Origin: Corynebacterium freneyi
GTDB lineage: Bacteria > Actinomycetota > Actinomycetes > Mycobacteriales > Mycobacteriaceae
DNA: 64,000 nucleotides
Direction of reading: 5' to 3'
Assembly: GCF_030408835.1 (NCBI RefSeq)
Contig: NZ_CP047357.1
Coordinates: 496,001 to 560,000 of the forward strand
Part shown: positions 45,238-54,147 of the stretch, piece after piece
Layout: each line of letters opens with the position of its first letter
Position numbering within the stretch: position 1 is the first letter of the stretch
Notes under the pieces: model-generated
Seen by the model: only the letters and a program-made list of their open reading frames with translations
The model's database searches: none
Told to the model about the DNA's origin: nothing
Translations under genes and position numbers: made by a program

Positions 45238-46467
45238 TCAGTCTTGGGCGAGCACCTTCGGCCCGTACCAGTGCGCCAATTCCAGGGCGACGCGGAACTC
45301 CGGAGTCGCGATGGTCTCCGCATCGGCGACCTCCCGGACCCGGTCGAGGCGGTACTTGACGGTGTTGCGATGCACGAGCAACGACTCTGCGGCGCCGCCC
45401 ACGCCGGAGGCGAGGTACGCCCGCACCGTCTGCCTGAGCACGTCGCGGTCCGCATCGTCGTGGGCCAGGGGACCCAGCGTCGCGCGGACGAAATCCGCGG
45501 CGTCGGCGAGCCTGTCGACGAACGCGGCCGCGGTCGCCGTTCCCGGTTCCCGGTCGTCGACGACGGCGACGTCGAATGCGATGGCACCGAACAGCGACGA
45601 GCATCGCTGAGCGCGACGGTGGCTCAACCGGAATCCCTCGATGCCGGGGGACGACGGGCCCACGGCGATGCGCAGTCCGGGCTGCTCGGGAACCTTCGGG
45701 GCGCCCGGGCCGGGCTGCGCCGACGGCACCGTGCACCAGGCCCAGGCTTCCGTGCTGCCGGGGACGACGATGAGCGGAGCGGAATGCGAACCAACCGCGT
45801 CGGCGATGGTTCGGGACGCGGACTTGACCAGTACCGGATCGATCTCGCCGTCGCCGTTCGCGGAGGGGTGGAAAACGAGGGCCATGTGTCGGCCGGCCAT
45901 GGGGTAACCGCCGATGTCGTCGGCGGCGTGCGCCGCCCCGAGAACGTCGAGGACCTTCCTCAGGTGTTCCGCGTTGCCGGGTATCGGCAGTGCGGTGGCC
46001 TCGGTTTCGTAGGCCCGGGTGACGTCGGCCGTCATCGCGGTGATGAACGAATCGGTCAACCGGCGCAGGTGGCCGAGGAAGCTGAACAGTTCGTCGGACG
46101 GCAGCGGCTGCGCGGCGTCGTGGACGATCTGCAGAAGCTCCCGTTCCACCGCATTGTGGGACTGGTGGTACTGGAGGAGCAGGGTCGACAGGGGAATGCC
46201 CTGCCGGGCGAGCAGTCGGGCGTAGTCGAGCGCGGCCTTCGGGGCGCTCGGCGTCCAGGGGTCTTCGCCGGTGCTGAGCAGCTCGCCGAAGCGCCCGATG
46301 ACCGCCCGGATGCTTGCGCGGAGCGGTTCGCGCACCGCGGCCCAGTCGGAATCCGACGGGGGGAGCGTGGCGACGATGAGCCGATCGGCCGTGTCCTCGG
46401 CGAAGGTCGCGTCCGTCAGCTCCGTCACGGCATCACCGACGATGCGCAGCATCTCGTCCATCGTCAT
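45238..46467 (-). CDS. PucR family transcriptional regulator
   Basis: 409 aa from ATG at 46467, which overlaps the stop of the CrtI-like gene by 4 nt (ATGA). The C-terminal PucR HTH (HTH_30) is clear: LLVHRNTVKYRLDRVREV near residue 375. The middle GGDEF-like/CdaR region spans about 160-300, and the N-terminal RsbRD-like helices contain LLLQYHQSHNAVEREL. PucR proteins usually activate catabolic genes in response to a substrate. As the last gene of the ligase operon it is the likely pathway-specific regulator; its binding site is not proven. Confidence 0.9.
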   Translation of the reverse strand: MTMDEMLRIVGDAVTELTDATFAEDTADRLIVATLPPSDSDWAAVREPLRASIRAVIGRFGELLSTGEDPWTPSAPKAALDYARLLARQGIPLSTLLLQYHQSHNAVERELLQIVHDAAQPLPSDELFSFLGHLRRLTDSFITAMTADVTRAYETEATALPIPGNAEHLRKVLDVLGAAHAADDIGGYPMAGRHMALVFHPSANGDGEIDPVLVKSASRTIADAVGSHSAPLIVVPGSTEAWAWCTVPSAQPGPGAPKVPEQPGLRIAVGPSSPGIEGFRLSHRRAQRCSSLFGAIAFDVAVVDDREPGTATAAAFVDRLADAADFVRATLGPLAHDDADRDVLRQTVRAYLASGVGGAAESLLVHRNTVKYRLDRVREVADAETIATPEFRVALELAHWYGPKVLAQD

Positions 46468-47909
46468 CGCCCGGTCTTCCGCACCCGCCCTCCGGCGAGC
46501 TCGGACAGCGCCCGGGCCGCGGCGTTGGCGCCGCACATGCCGTGCACGCCGGCGCCGGGCGGGGTCGACGCCGAGCACAGGTAGGCGCCGGGGAGCCCCG
46601 CGTGGTACGGGTCCGGCGACAGCACCGGGCGGGCGAGTAGCTGGGTGACGCCGGAATGGCCGCCGAGGATGTCCCCGCCGACGTAGTTGGCGTTGTAGTT
46701 CTCCAAGTCGCCGGTGGACATCGAGTTACGCGACACGATGATGTCGCGGAATCCGGGGGCGAAGCGTTCGATCTGGGCGATGATCGCTTCGGTGGCGTCG
46801 CCGCGGAATCCCTGCGGGACGTGGGCGTAACTCCACAGGGGGTTGAGCGTTCCCGACGATCGGGACGGGTCGGCCAGGTACTGCTGACCGACCAGCACGA
46901 AGGGCTGGTCCGGCATGACGCCGCCGGCGCTCATCTTCTCCGCGGCGGCGACCTCCTCGGCGGTTCCGCCCAGGTGCACCGTGCCGGCGCGACGGCAATC
47001 CGCGTTGGTCCACGGAACGTCGCCGTCGATGACGAAGTCCACCTTGAACGCCGCCATGCCGTGGCGGTATTTCCCGTAGGCCCGGCGTTGACGGCGGGGC
47101 ACCCGGTTGCGGCCGAGAATGGACAGGGCGTTGCGGGGGCTGACGTCGAGCATGACGACGTCGCTGTCGCCCAGCTCGTCGATCGATCGGACGGTGCGCC
47201 CGGTTTCGATCCGGCCGCCGCGACTCTCCAGTTCCGCGACCATGGCCTCGGCGATCGCCCCCGAACCGCCGACGGCGACGGGCCATCCCCGCGCATGGGC
47301 GGACGCGGTCAGCAGCATGCCCACCGATGAACTCATCGGGGTGTCCAGCCGACTCATGGCGTGGGCGGCGACGCCGGTGAACAGTGCGCGGGCCTGGGGC
47401 GTGCGCCACCGGCGCCAGGACATCGACGCCGGCAGGGCCGCATTGGCCCCGAACAAACCGAACAACACGGGGTGCCGGGGCAGGTGCACGGGCGAGTCGA
47501 GGGCATCGGAGGCCAAATCGGCGAAGTTGGCGGCGAAGGGACCGAACGTCCGCTTCCACATCGGACCATCGGCCCCGAGCCCTGCGGCCGTTGCGTCGAT
47601 GTCGCGGTACAGGACTCCGGCGGTGCCGTCGTCAAGCGGATGCGCGAGATCGACCTCCGGCCACGCGAACTCCAGACCGTGGGCGCCGAGATTCGCGCCC
47701 GTGAAGAAAGGACTGGCCACCGCCAGGGGATGCACGGCCGAACACACGTCGGAAACGACCCCCGCCCCGGTCACGTCCGCGCTGCGCATCCCCCCGCCCG
47801 GCGTGGACGCCGCCTCCAACACGGTGACGTCCACGCCCGCGCGCGCCAGCGTGATGGCCGCGGCCAACCCATTGGGGCCGCTGCCGACGACTGTGGCGGT
47901 GGGGGTCAT
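46464..47909 (-). CDS. CrtI/phytoene desaturase-like FAD-dependent oxidoreductase
   Basis: 481 aa. The N-terminal FAD fold is VVGSGPNGLAAAITLARAG with VLEAASTPGGGMRS, and the C-terminal motif is YLCSASTPPGAGVHGMCG, typical of the NAD(P)/FAD-dependent oxidoreductases related to phytoene desaturases and all-trans-retinol saturases. No carotenoid genes (crtB, crtE) are in the window, so a desaturase or saturase acting on another isoprenoid or acyl chain is possible; the substrate cannot be read. The start directly abuts the DUF3556 stop (TAG then ATG) and the stop overlaps the PucR start, so the gene sits in a tight operon. Confidence 0.85.
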   Translation of the reverse strand: MTPTATVVGSGPNGLAAAITLARAGVDVTVLEAASTPGGGMRSADVTGAGVVSDVCSAVHPLAVASPFFTGANLGAHGLEFAWPEVDLAHPLDDGTAGVLYRDIDATAAGLGADGPMWKRTFGPFAANFADLASDALDSPVHLPRHPVLFGLFGANAALPASMSWRRWRTPQARALFTGVAAHAMSRLDTPMSSSVGMLLTASAHARGWPVAVGGSGAIAEAMVAELESRGGRIETGRTVRSIDELGDSDVVMLDVSPRNALSILGRNRVPRRQRRAYGKYRHGMAAFKVDFVIDGDVPWTNADCRRAGTVHLGGTAEEVAAAEKMSAGGVMPDQPFVLVGQQYLADPSRSSGTLNPLWSYAHVPQGFRGDATEAIIAQIERFAPGFRDIIVSRNSMSTGDLENYNANYVGGDILGGHSGVTQLLARPVLSPDPYHAGLPGAYLCSASTPPGAGVHGMCGANAAARALSELAGGRVRKTGR

Positions 47910-49718
47910 CTAGATCCTTTCCTTTCGAGAGACGCGCTCCCGCTCGGAAACCAGGGCCCGGTTGCGGTACGGGGCATCGGGGGAGAACGGAATGGGGCCG
48001 TCGGGCAACCACGGCTGCGTCGACACCGCGTCCCGCACCCGGAACGTGCCCTCCTCGATGACTCCCAGAGCCAAATCGACGACCTTGTACCGCTGGGTGG
48101 CGCGGTGGATCGGCTGGGATTCGACGCACACCGCGACGACCTCGCCGGGGGCGTAGTTCATGTGCTTTTGCACAGTATGCATGAAGTGGGGACCGTGCAG
48201 GTGGCCGTCGCCGAAGTTCCAGCCCAAGGCCCAACCGCAGATGTTCTCGCCCTCGCGCAGCGTGTACTTCTCGAGGTCGTCGCCAAGCTCGCGGACGAGC
48301 AGCGACAGCATGGCGCGACCCTGCGAATGCATGGAGCGGAACGCGATCGCCTTCTCCAGCAGCTTGACCGCGGCCTCCTCGCCGTACAGCTTGGCCAGAA
48401 CGTCCTCCTGGTTGCCGGTCGCGGCGGGGAACTCGTCGTACAGCCGGCGCAGGGCGTTCGGCCCGAAGGCCCACATCGTCGTCGCCCAGTTGCCCGAGTA
48501 CTGGCGCATCGCGAACAGGAACGACACGATGTCCGGGCGCAGGTTGCCCAGGATGGGCAGGGGCAGCACCACCAGCGCGATGAACAGCGCGACCCACGGC
48601 GACGACAGATCACCGACGCCGAACCCGTCCCAGGCGGGGAACCCGAAGAACAGCAACGGGGTGATGACGAGGAAGTGGATGTTCCACTCGATCGGCACCG
48701 CCAGCGGAATCGTCGACGTGATGAAGACGTGCATGCCCATGATCATCACCGCGCCGATGGCGGCGAGTACCGGATCGACGGCGAAGAGCAGCAGCAGCGG
48801 CGCGACGATCTCTACGACCGTGCCCAGGCCGTGGCCGATCAGGTGCGACACCCGCGAGGGGTTCAGGTCGTTGCGGGCGTCGCGGTAGAACAGTCGGTTG
48901 ATCTTCGGGAACACCATGTAGGGGGTGCTCGACATCATCGGGCCGATGACGTACGAGAAGTGCGGACCGATCTTCGCGATGGCGGCGCCCATCCACACCA
49001 CGACGATGAGGCACTTGGCGGCGATCATGAAGTTGACGGGGCCGAGGACCACGCCGAACAGCAGCAGCGGCAGGTACTGGTCGGCGCGGGCGGCCAGGAA
49101 CGGAACCTGGTCGCGTGCGCCCAGCAGCACCAGCGCCACCATCGGCATGGCGAAGGCGAGCGTGGGCAGGACGCCGTCGTCGGCGTCGGGCAGCACCGCC
49201 GTCAGCTCGGCGGATTCCACGCCCTTCATGGCCAGGCCGGCGACGAGGGTCGCAAGCACGGCCAGGTAGAGGATCACGTCGACGATGGTCCGGCGATCAC
49301 CGGAGGTCAGCGGAATCTTGCCGCCCCACGGTGGGCGCCGCACCGTGCCGGGGCGCACCCAGTGGAACACGCCGGCCATCGGGGGCCAGAAGTGGAACAT
49401 CGCGGGACCGGAGGCGGCGCCGATGCTCAGCGCCTCCCAGAGGATCGCCCAGAGCAGGAGCTTCTGGTAGACGATCGGCTCGGCCCACCAGTCGTGGTAG
49501 TCCCACAGGGACCCGAGGCCCGAGGAGGCGACGGCGATCCAGCCGCCGAGGAGGAGCCAGGCGGCGATCTTGATCACGTAGAACAGCGGGGCCGCCGACG
49601 GCGAGCCGAGGCCGCGTTCGGCCCAGTCGGTGGCCTGGAGGCGGATGCGCTGGAGGAGGGGCAGGCGCTTGTACTCGTCGAGGGCGACGTCGATGAGTTC
49701 CGGTTTCATCAGGGACAT
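47910..49718 (-). CDS. DUF3556 transmembrane protein
   Basis: 602 aa. Roughly ten to twelve membrane helices cover residues 45-430 (starting FYVIKIAAWLLLGGWIAVAS), with aromatic- and His-rich loops such as YHDWWAEPIVYQ and AMFHFWPPMAGVFHW. The C-terminal soluble part (about 430-602) includes GHLHGPHFMHTVQKHMNY, dense in His, and a hydrophilic end. This is the actinobacterial DUF3556 family, whose function is unknown; the His clusters would suit a membrane metal-dependent oxidase or lipid-modifying enzyme (inference). It lies 34 nt after the ligase gene and is joined to the CrtI-like gene without a gap. Confidence 0.82.
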   Translation of the reverse strand: MSLMKPELIDVALDEYKRLPLLQRIRLQATDWAERGLGSPSAAPLFYVIKIAAWLLLGGWIAVASSGLGSLWDYHDWWAEPIVYQKLLLWAILWEALSIGAASGPAMFHFWPPMAGVFHWVRPGTVRRPPWGGKIPLTSGDRRTIVDVILYLAVLATLVAGLAMKGVESAELTAVLPDADDGVLPTLAFAMPMVALVLLGARDQVPFLAARADQYLPLLLFGVVLGPVNFMIAAKCLIVVVWMGAAIAKIGPHFSYVIGPMMSSTPYMVFPKINRLFYRDARNDLNPSRVSHLIGHGLGTVVEIVAPLLLLFAVDPVLAAIGAVMIMGMHVFITSTIPLAVPIEWNIHFLVITPLLFFGFPAWDGFGVGDLSSPWVALFIALVVLPLPILGNLRPDIVSFLFAMRQYSGNWATTMWAFGPNALRRLYDEFPAATGNQEDVLAKLYGEEAAVKLLEKAIAFRSMHSQGRAMLSLLVRELGDDLEKYTLREGENICGWALGWNFGDGHLHGPHFMHTVQKHMNYAPGEVVAVCVESQPIHRATQRYKVVDLALGVIEEGTFRVRDAVSTQPWLPDGPIPFSPDAPYRNRALVSERERVSRKERI

Positions 49719-49752
49719 GTGCGTCTCCTTTGGTGTCGGGTGGCGGCGGGCG

Positions 49753-51237
49753 TCAGCGCGCGACTGCGGCCGCGGCCATTTCCGTCAGGGCGATCTTGTC
49801 GACCTTGCCGACGGGGTTGCGGGGCAGGTCGGGCAGTACGTGGATCGACTCGGGCAGCTTGACCTTGGCCAGTCGGGCGGAGATGTGGGCGCGCAGGTCG
49901 TCGAGGTCCGGGGTGCCGGTGACGTAGGCGATGGGGATTTCGTTGAGGACCGGGTGGGGTGCGGCGACGACGGCGGCTTCGGCGATGTCGCCGTGGCTGG
50001 TCAGCGCGGCTTCGATTTCCGAGGGGTAGAGGTTCTCGCCGCCGCGGATGATGAGGTGCTTGATCCGGTCGACGATGCTGAGGAACCCGTCGTCGTCGAT
50101 GATTCCGACGTCTCCGGTGCGGAGCCATCCGTCGCGGAAGGACGCGTCGGTGTCTTCCCGTCGGTTGAGGTATCCGCGCATGACGTTGGGGCCCTTGATG
50201 AGCACTTCGCCGCGCACGCCGGCGGGCGCGAAGCCTCCGTTTTCGTCCGCGATGCGGACTTCCTGCCTCGGCAGGGGCTTGCCGACGGAGCCGGAACGCG
50301 GTTCGTCCGTGGGGCGCATGACGGTGCTGACGCACGTGCCCTCGGTGAGGCCGTATCCCGTGAGCACCCGGACCCGGAATCGCTCTTCGAAGGCCAGCAG
50401 CATTTCGATGCTCGCCGGCGCCGCTCCGCAGATGGCGAACCGGAGGCTGGAGAAGTCCGCGTCGACGTCGTCCGGCAGTGCCAGCAGGTAGGAGTAGATC
50501 GCCGGCACCGCGGAGAAGTAGGTCGGCTGCGCCGTCTGCACCGCCTCGACGAAGGTGGCCGGGTCGAAGCGCGGTTCGATGGTGATGCGCCCGCCGCCGC
50601 GGAACGGCGCGAGGAATCCCGCGAGCAGCGCGTTGGAGTGGAACAGCGGCAGGATCATCAGCGCGTGTTCGTCGCCGGTCATGCCGACGACTTCGTTCAT
50701 GTCGAGCGACATCGCGTCGACGTTGGCGTGGTCGAGCAGGACGCCCTTGGGCCGTCCGGTGGATCCGGAGGTGTAGATGATGAACGCGATGTCGTCGCCG
50801 GCGGTGCTCGGGGCGGGGAGGTCGGCGCCCTCGGGGATGCTGGTGCGCAGCTGCGACACCGGAAGCACGACGGCGCCGGGGAAGCGTGCTTCGGGGTCGT
50901 CGGCGGCGATGTCGTCTTCGGCGACGACGAGCCGCGCCGAGCTGTCCTCCACCTGGTAGGAGGATTCGTTCGCGGTGAACGTGGGGTTCAGCGGCGTGAC
51001 TGCCGCTCCGATCCGCCATGCCGCGCAGATGACCGTGAGCAGCTCGATGCGGTTGGACAGGAACGTGGCCACGACGTCTCCTCGCTTCACGCCGTTGTCG
51101 AGGAGCTGGGTGGCGACCGCGTCGACCTGTTCCGCAAATGCTGCACCGGTGATTGATTGGCGCTTGTCGGTGAGGCGGATTCGCGTGTCGGTGGCGTGCG
51201 ACGGGTGCCAGGGGAGGTACTGGGCGATGTCGGTCAT
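49753..51237 (-). CDS. Acyl-CoA ligase (AMP-forming)
   Basis: 494 aa, ANL superfamily. Motifs: AFIIYTSGSTGRPKGV (P-loop), TGYGLTEGTCVS, DGWLRTGDVGIID, IKHLIIRGGENLYPSEIE and the catalytic Lys in NPVGKVDKI. It activates a carboxylic acid with ATP and CoA. A class of medium, branched or aromatic acid ligases fits; the specific acid is unknown. AtuH, the ligase of acyclic terpene utilisation, belongs to the same family. First gene of the ligase-DUF3556-CrtI-PucR operon. Confidence 0.92.
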   Translation of the reverse strand: MTDIAQYLPWHPSHATDTRIRLTDKRQSITGAAFAEQVDAVATQLLDNGVKRGDVVATFLSNRIELLTVICAAWRIGAAVTPLNPTFTANESSYQVEDSSARLVVAEDDIAADDPEARFPGAVVLPVSQLRTSIPEGADLPAPSTAGDDIAFIIYTSGSTGRPKGVLLDHANVDAMSLDMNEVVGMTGDEHALMILPLFHSNALLAGFLAPFRGGGRITIEPRFDPATFVEAVQTAQPTYFSAVPAIYSYLLALPDDVDADFSSLRFAICGAAPASIEMLLAFEERFRVRVLTGYGLTEGTCVSTVMRPTDEPRSGSVGKPLPRQEVRIADENGGFAPAGVRGEVLIKGPNVMRGYLNRREDTDASFRDGWLRTGDVGIIDDDGFLSIVDRIKHLIIRGGENLYPSEIEAALTSHGDIAEAAVVAAPHPVLNEIPIAYVTGTPDLDDLRAHISARLAKVKLPESIHVLPDLPRNPVGKVDKIALTEMAAAAVAR

Positions 51238-51248
51238 GAAAACTCCAA

Positions 51249-51288
51249 TGTGACGTGGGTCATATCCGATGGGTGATGATGGATTATA
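51249..51288 (-). promoter_or_regulatory. Promoter of the ligase operon with GlxR/CRP-like site
   Basis: Minus-strand -10 TATAAT (51283-51288), a perfect consensus with a weak -35. The start site should be near 51276. TGTGACGTGGGTCATA (51249-51264) lies just downstream, about +12 to +27. It differs at one base from the reverse complement of the SDR-promoter site, and fits TGTGA-N6-TCATA. Confidence 0.7.
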
Positions 51289-51327
51289 TGCCCTGGTTGG
51301 AGCCGTGAGTTAGTGCGTCCGGGTTAA

Positions 51328-51359
51328 AGTTTTTCGATAAAAACTGTGCATGATGCACA
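51328..51359. promoter_or_regulatory. Two adjoining palindromes in the divergent control region
   Basis: AGTTTTT-CGAT-AAAAACT (51328-51345) runs directly into TGTGCAT-G-ATGCACA (51345-51359). Both have perfect 7-bp arms. They lie upstream of the ligase promoter (about -52 to -83) and well upstream of DUF6230, good activator or repressor positions for PucR or a TetR protein. Confidence 0.65.
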
Positions 51360-51421
51360 AGCGGGTTCGGCATCGCCCTTTTCGTCGGCACGCGGGAGGA
51401 TGGGCGCGGAAAAAATCCGGC

Positions 51422-51485
51422 ACAAGTGCTTGTTAAACGGCTCGTGGGGTGCTAGTTTCGCCCCAAAAGTGTGAGGCACATCATA
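51422..51485 (+). promoter_or_regulatory. Promoter of DUF6230-DUF6114 with palindrome and GlxR/CRP-like site
   Basis: -35 TTGTTA (51430-51435), 17-bp spacer, -10 TAGTTT (51453-51458). ACAAG-TG-CTTGT (51422-51433) overlaps the -35; its core CAAGNNCTTG resembles KstR2-type operators. TGTGAGGCACATCATA (51470-51485) lies at about +5 to +20 and fits TGTGA-N6-TCATA. Confidence 0.65.
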
Positions 51486-51547
51486 AGATGGCGAGCTATG
51501 GGTCGCCGATTCGACATGGCCCGCTCGGTCGGGCCGGAGGGAAGAAC

Positions 51548-52123
51548 ATGGGACGGATCAATCCACTGCGGGCCGTGCTCGGCGTCGGCGTCGGGCTGGC
51601 CCTTGCCGGGGGCACCGGCGTCGCCGTGGCGCAGGGCGGGCTGACGGCCAACCTCGCGCTGTCCGGGACGATCTTCAATGTGTCCATGGGCAACCTCGAC
51701 GGCGAAGATTTCTCGCTCTTCGTCGGAGGCGAGGAGCTGCCCGACGGCACGATCCCGGCGTCGAAGCTGCGTTTCGGCACCGCCTCCGCATCGGATCTGT
51801 GCGTTTCGGCGCCCCTGCGGGGTCTCCCCGGCGTCGGCGACGCGATCTTCGTGCTCAAGGTGCCGGGGGAAAACACGGTGCAGGCCACCGACCTCGTCGT
51901 GGGGGCGACGGTCCTGCGCGGCAACCTCGTCCTGGACAACCCGCAGATCGGCATCGACGCCAGCCAGGTCGACGGGGCGGCTCCCGCCAATGCGTGGGGC
52001 ATCGCCTCCCACGGCGTGTCGGTGCAGGCGCAGGAGATCCGGGCTTCCTCGGTCGGGGCCGGGAGCCTGACCGCGTCCGGTTTCGACATCGGAGTGAAGA
52101 AGGGGCACGAAGGTGGCTGCTGA
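51548..52123 (+). CDS. DUF6230 family secreted or membrane-associated protein
   Basis: 191 aa from ATG at 51548, preceded by GGAGGGAAG. The N-terminal hydrophobic segment VLGVGVGLALAGGTGVAVAQ may be a signal peptide or anchor. The rest is a beta-rich domain (LTANLALSGTIFNVSMGNLDGEDFSLFV in part, then ATVLRGNLVLDNPQIGIDAS). DUF6230 proteins occur in actinobacteria next to DUF6114 proteins, and some are annotated as cholesterol esterase without experimental basis. The last 11 nt overlap the DUF6114 start. Function unknown. Confidence 0.75.
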   Translation: MGRINPLRAVLGVGVGLALAGGTGVAVAQGGLTANLALSGTIFNVSMGNLDGEDFSLFVGGEELPDGTIPASKLRFGTASASDLCVSAPLRGLPGVGDAIFVLKVPGENTVQATDLVVGATVLRGNLVLDNPQIGIDASQVDGAAPANAWGIASHGVSVQAQEIRASSVGAGSLTASGFDIGVKKGHEGGC

Positions 52124-53165
52124 CGACGATTCCGTACACGAGGAAAGCCACCCGGTCGTGCACGAGGAAAGCCACTCGGTCGAGGATGCGCCCGCCGACC
52201 GACGCCGCCGATTCGCCGCGTGGCGATCCGACCGGCCGTTCCTGCCGGGCCTGCTCGTGATCATCTCGGGGGTCGTCATCATGATCCCGGCCTATTTGAC
52301 CTTCAAGGTCGCGGACATCCTGGTGATGATCTCGACGGTGTCGGGCGTTTCCACGCTGGTCATCGGCACCATTCTCGTTTTGCTGGGCATCACGGCCTGG
52401 ATGCGGCCGGCGGTGCACCTCCACCTCGGGGTGCTGGCGATCATCTTCGCCGTCATCGCCCTGCCGACGTCGAACATCGGCGGCTTCGTCGTGGGCACCC
52501 TGTTCGGCGTCATCGGCGGCGGACTGTTGCTGGCGTGGGAGGACGCGGAACCGGTGAACCGGCGGGGCAAGCACCGGAAGAAGAGAACCGCGCGGTCCGG
52601 TGCCGCGGTGGCGGCTTCGCTGGCGGTCGCGTCGACGGCGGTGGTCGCCGTCGCGACCGGTCCGAAGGCGCGGGCCGAGCCGAGTGAGCTCCTGCTTCCC
52701 GCGGGCACGACGGGCGTGGTGATGGCCGAAGAGGTCGTCGTCTCGGGCGATGTTCGGGTCACCGTGGACACGGTCGAGACCACCGCGGGGCCGGTCGACG
52801 TCATCGAGCTGCGCGCCGAGCGGGTCGAGGCCGACGGACTCGCCGTCGACATCCCCGGCCCCCTCGGACAGGGCGTACTTCGCACCCCCTCCGACGCGAA
52901 GACCGTGCTGACCGGGGCCCCCGTCATTTTGCGCACCGCGTCCCTTTCCGCGATCCCGGCGGTGGAGGGGGCGTCGACGGTGCCGGTCAGCGTCGACGTC
53001 TCGGGCGTTCCCGAGCCCGGCCTGGCGGCGCTGGGCCTGCCGCTGATTCCGCTGCCGGGCGAGATCATGGACCGGGTGGCCCTGCGGAACGTGCGCATGG
53101 ATGTCGTGGGCCTCTACGGACTCGGCGGCGCGCTCGACGTCACCGGAATAGATCTGCGAACCTGA
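52113..53165 (+). CDS. DUF6114 membrane protein with extracytoplasmic domain
   Basis: 350 aa, GTG start with GAAGGGGCACGAAG upstream, overlapping DUF6230. A charged N-terminus with two HEESH units leads to four transmembrane helices (about residues 43-145), starting SDRPFLPGLLVIISGVVIMI, the DUF6114 core. A fifth hydrophobic segment (AAVAASLAVASTAVVAVATG) is followed by a beta-rich C-terminal domain of about 160 residues that resembles the DUF6230 domain (DRVALRNVRMDVVGLYGLGG), presumably outside the cell. The two proteins probably form a membrane complex. Function unknown. Confidence 0.75.
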   Translation: MAADDDSVHEESHPVVHEESHSVEDAPADRRRRFAAWRSDRPFLPGLLVIISGVVIMIPAYLTFKVADILVMISTVSGVSTLVIGTILVLLGITAWMRPAVHLHLGVLAIIFAVIALPTSNIGGFVVGTLFGVIGGGLLLAWEDAEPVNRRGKHRKKRTARSGAAVAASLAVASTAVVAVATGPKARAEPSELLLPAGTTGVVMAEEVVVSGDVRVTVDTVETTAGPVDVIELRAERVEADGLAVDIPGPLGQGVLRTPSDAKTVLTGAPVILRTASLSAIPAVEGASTVPVSVDVSGVPEPGLAALGLPLIPLPGEIMDRVALRNVRMDVVGLYGLGGALDVTGIDLRT

Positions 53166-53194
53166 CCGGCCCACCGCCGACGCGTGACGACGAA

Positions 53195-53225
53195 GCCCCT
53201 CCCCGGATGATTTTCGGGGAGGGGC
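53195..53225. terminator. Terminator between DUF6114 and the MpaB-like gene
   Basis: GCCCCTCCCCG (53195-53205) pairs with CGGGGAGGGGC (53215-53225), loop GATGATTTT. It serves both convergent genes. Confidence 0.88.
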
Positions 53226-53283
53226 CTTTCGCCGTGCTCGGCGCCCGCCGTCAAGAGAAGGCGGTGACGGCGCGCCGGGCGGA

Positions 53284-54147
53284 TCAGCGGGGGTTCTCGT
53301 GGCGGCGGAACGCGCGTTCGGCGATGGGGACCATGCGGACCCGGCGGGGCAGCACGGTGAAGATGCCGCGGACGGCGCGGGAGAACAAGGTGAACCGGAT
53401 GGCGTCGGAACGCGTCCACGACCAGCCGAGCTTGCGGCGCAGGGTTTCGGGCAGCAGTCCCACGGCGACCCAGAAGAGCAGCGCCCTCATGCCGGGGGCG
53501 ATCGGGCGCCAGGCCCACTCGGGCAGCCACGGCAGCGGGCTGTCCAGGGTGAGGGCGCGGACGATGCGGGAGCGGTCGACGGTTTCCTGTCGGTCCAGCT
53601 GCCCGTCGACCACGCGGTCGAAGTACTCCTGGTACTCCGCGTAGGTGCGGGGCGCGCCTTCGGGCTCGGAGACGCCGTAGAGCCGGTACCAGGCCCGGCT
53701 TTCCTGGAACAGGCGCTCCTTTTCTTCGTCGGTCATGGGCGGCATGAAGTTGCCGGCCAGCGCATACGGCATGGCGGCGAACGTCGCATGGGCCCAGTAG
53801 TAGACCGCCGGGTCGAGCGAGTGGTACCGCGAACCGTCGTTGCGGTGCCCCTTGATGTCCCGGTGGTAGTCGCGGATCATGGCGCCGACTTCTTCGCCTT
53901 CGTAGACCGTGCGGATGATCGGGAACGCGGAGCGCAGCAGTCGCGCCACTTCGTTGTCGAAGACGTTGGAGTGTTGGACGAGGGCCGTGGAGACGTCCTC
54001 GTGGGTGATCTGGAGCAGGCCCGCGTACAGGGCGGCGAACGTCGACCGCCAGTCGCCGAAGCGCCGCCACAGGACGGTGTCGGGGCCGAGCTGCGGCAGG
54101 TCGGTGTCCTGCAGGGCGAGGTCGCGGTCGCTGAGGTGGTTGGTCAT
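53284..54147 (-). CDS. MpaB-like oxygenase family protein (DUF2236)
   Basis: 287 aa from ATG at 54147, overlapping the FAD protein stop by 4 nt (ATGA). The family's conserved pieces are present: TVLWRRFGDWRSTFAALYAG, MIRDYHRDIKG, DPAVYYWAHATF and WYRLYGVSEPEGAP. DUF2236/MpaB proteins are heme-type oxygenases; the fungal member MpaB cleaves a farnesyl side chain, and latex-clearing rubber oxygenase Lcp belongs to the same superfamily. Oxidative attack on an isoprenoid chain is therefore an attractive but unproven role. Two C-terminal hydrophobic segments may tether it to the membrane. Confidence 0.82.
   Translation of the reverse strand: MTNHLSDRDLALQDTDLPQLGPDTVLWRRFGDWRSTFAALYAGLLQITHEDVSTALVQHSNVFDNEVARLLRSAFPIIRTVYEGEEVGAMIRDYHRDIKGHRNDGSRYHSLDPAVYYWAHATFAAMPYALAGNFMPPMTDEEKERLFQESRAWYRLYGVSEPEGAPRTYAEYQEYFDRVVDGQLDRQETVDRSRIVRALTLDSPLPWLPEWAWRPIAPGMRALLFWVAVGLLPETLRRKLGWSWTRSDAIRFTLFSRAVRGIFTVLPRRVRMVPIAERAFRRHENPR

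Noticed and set aside
51345..51359. TGTGCATGATGCACA as a fifth GlxR site
   Set aside because: It lacks the TGTGA half-site and has different symmetry, so it is listed as a separate palindrome.
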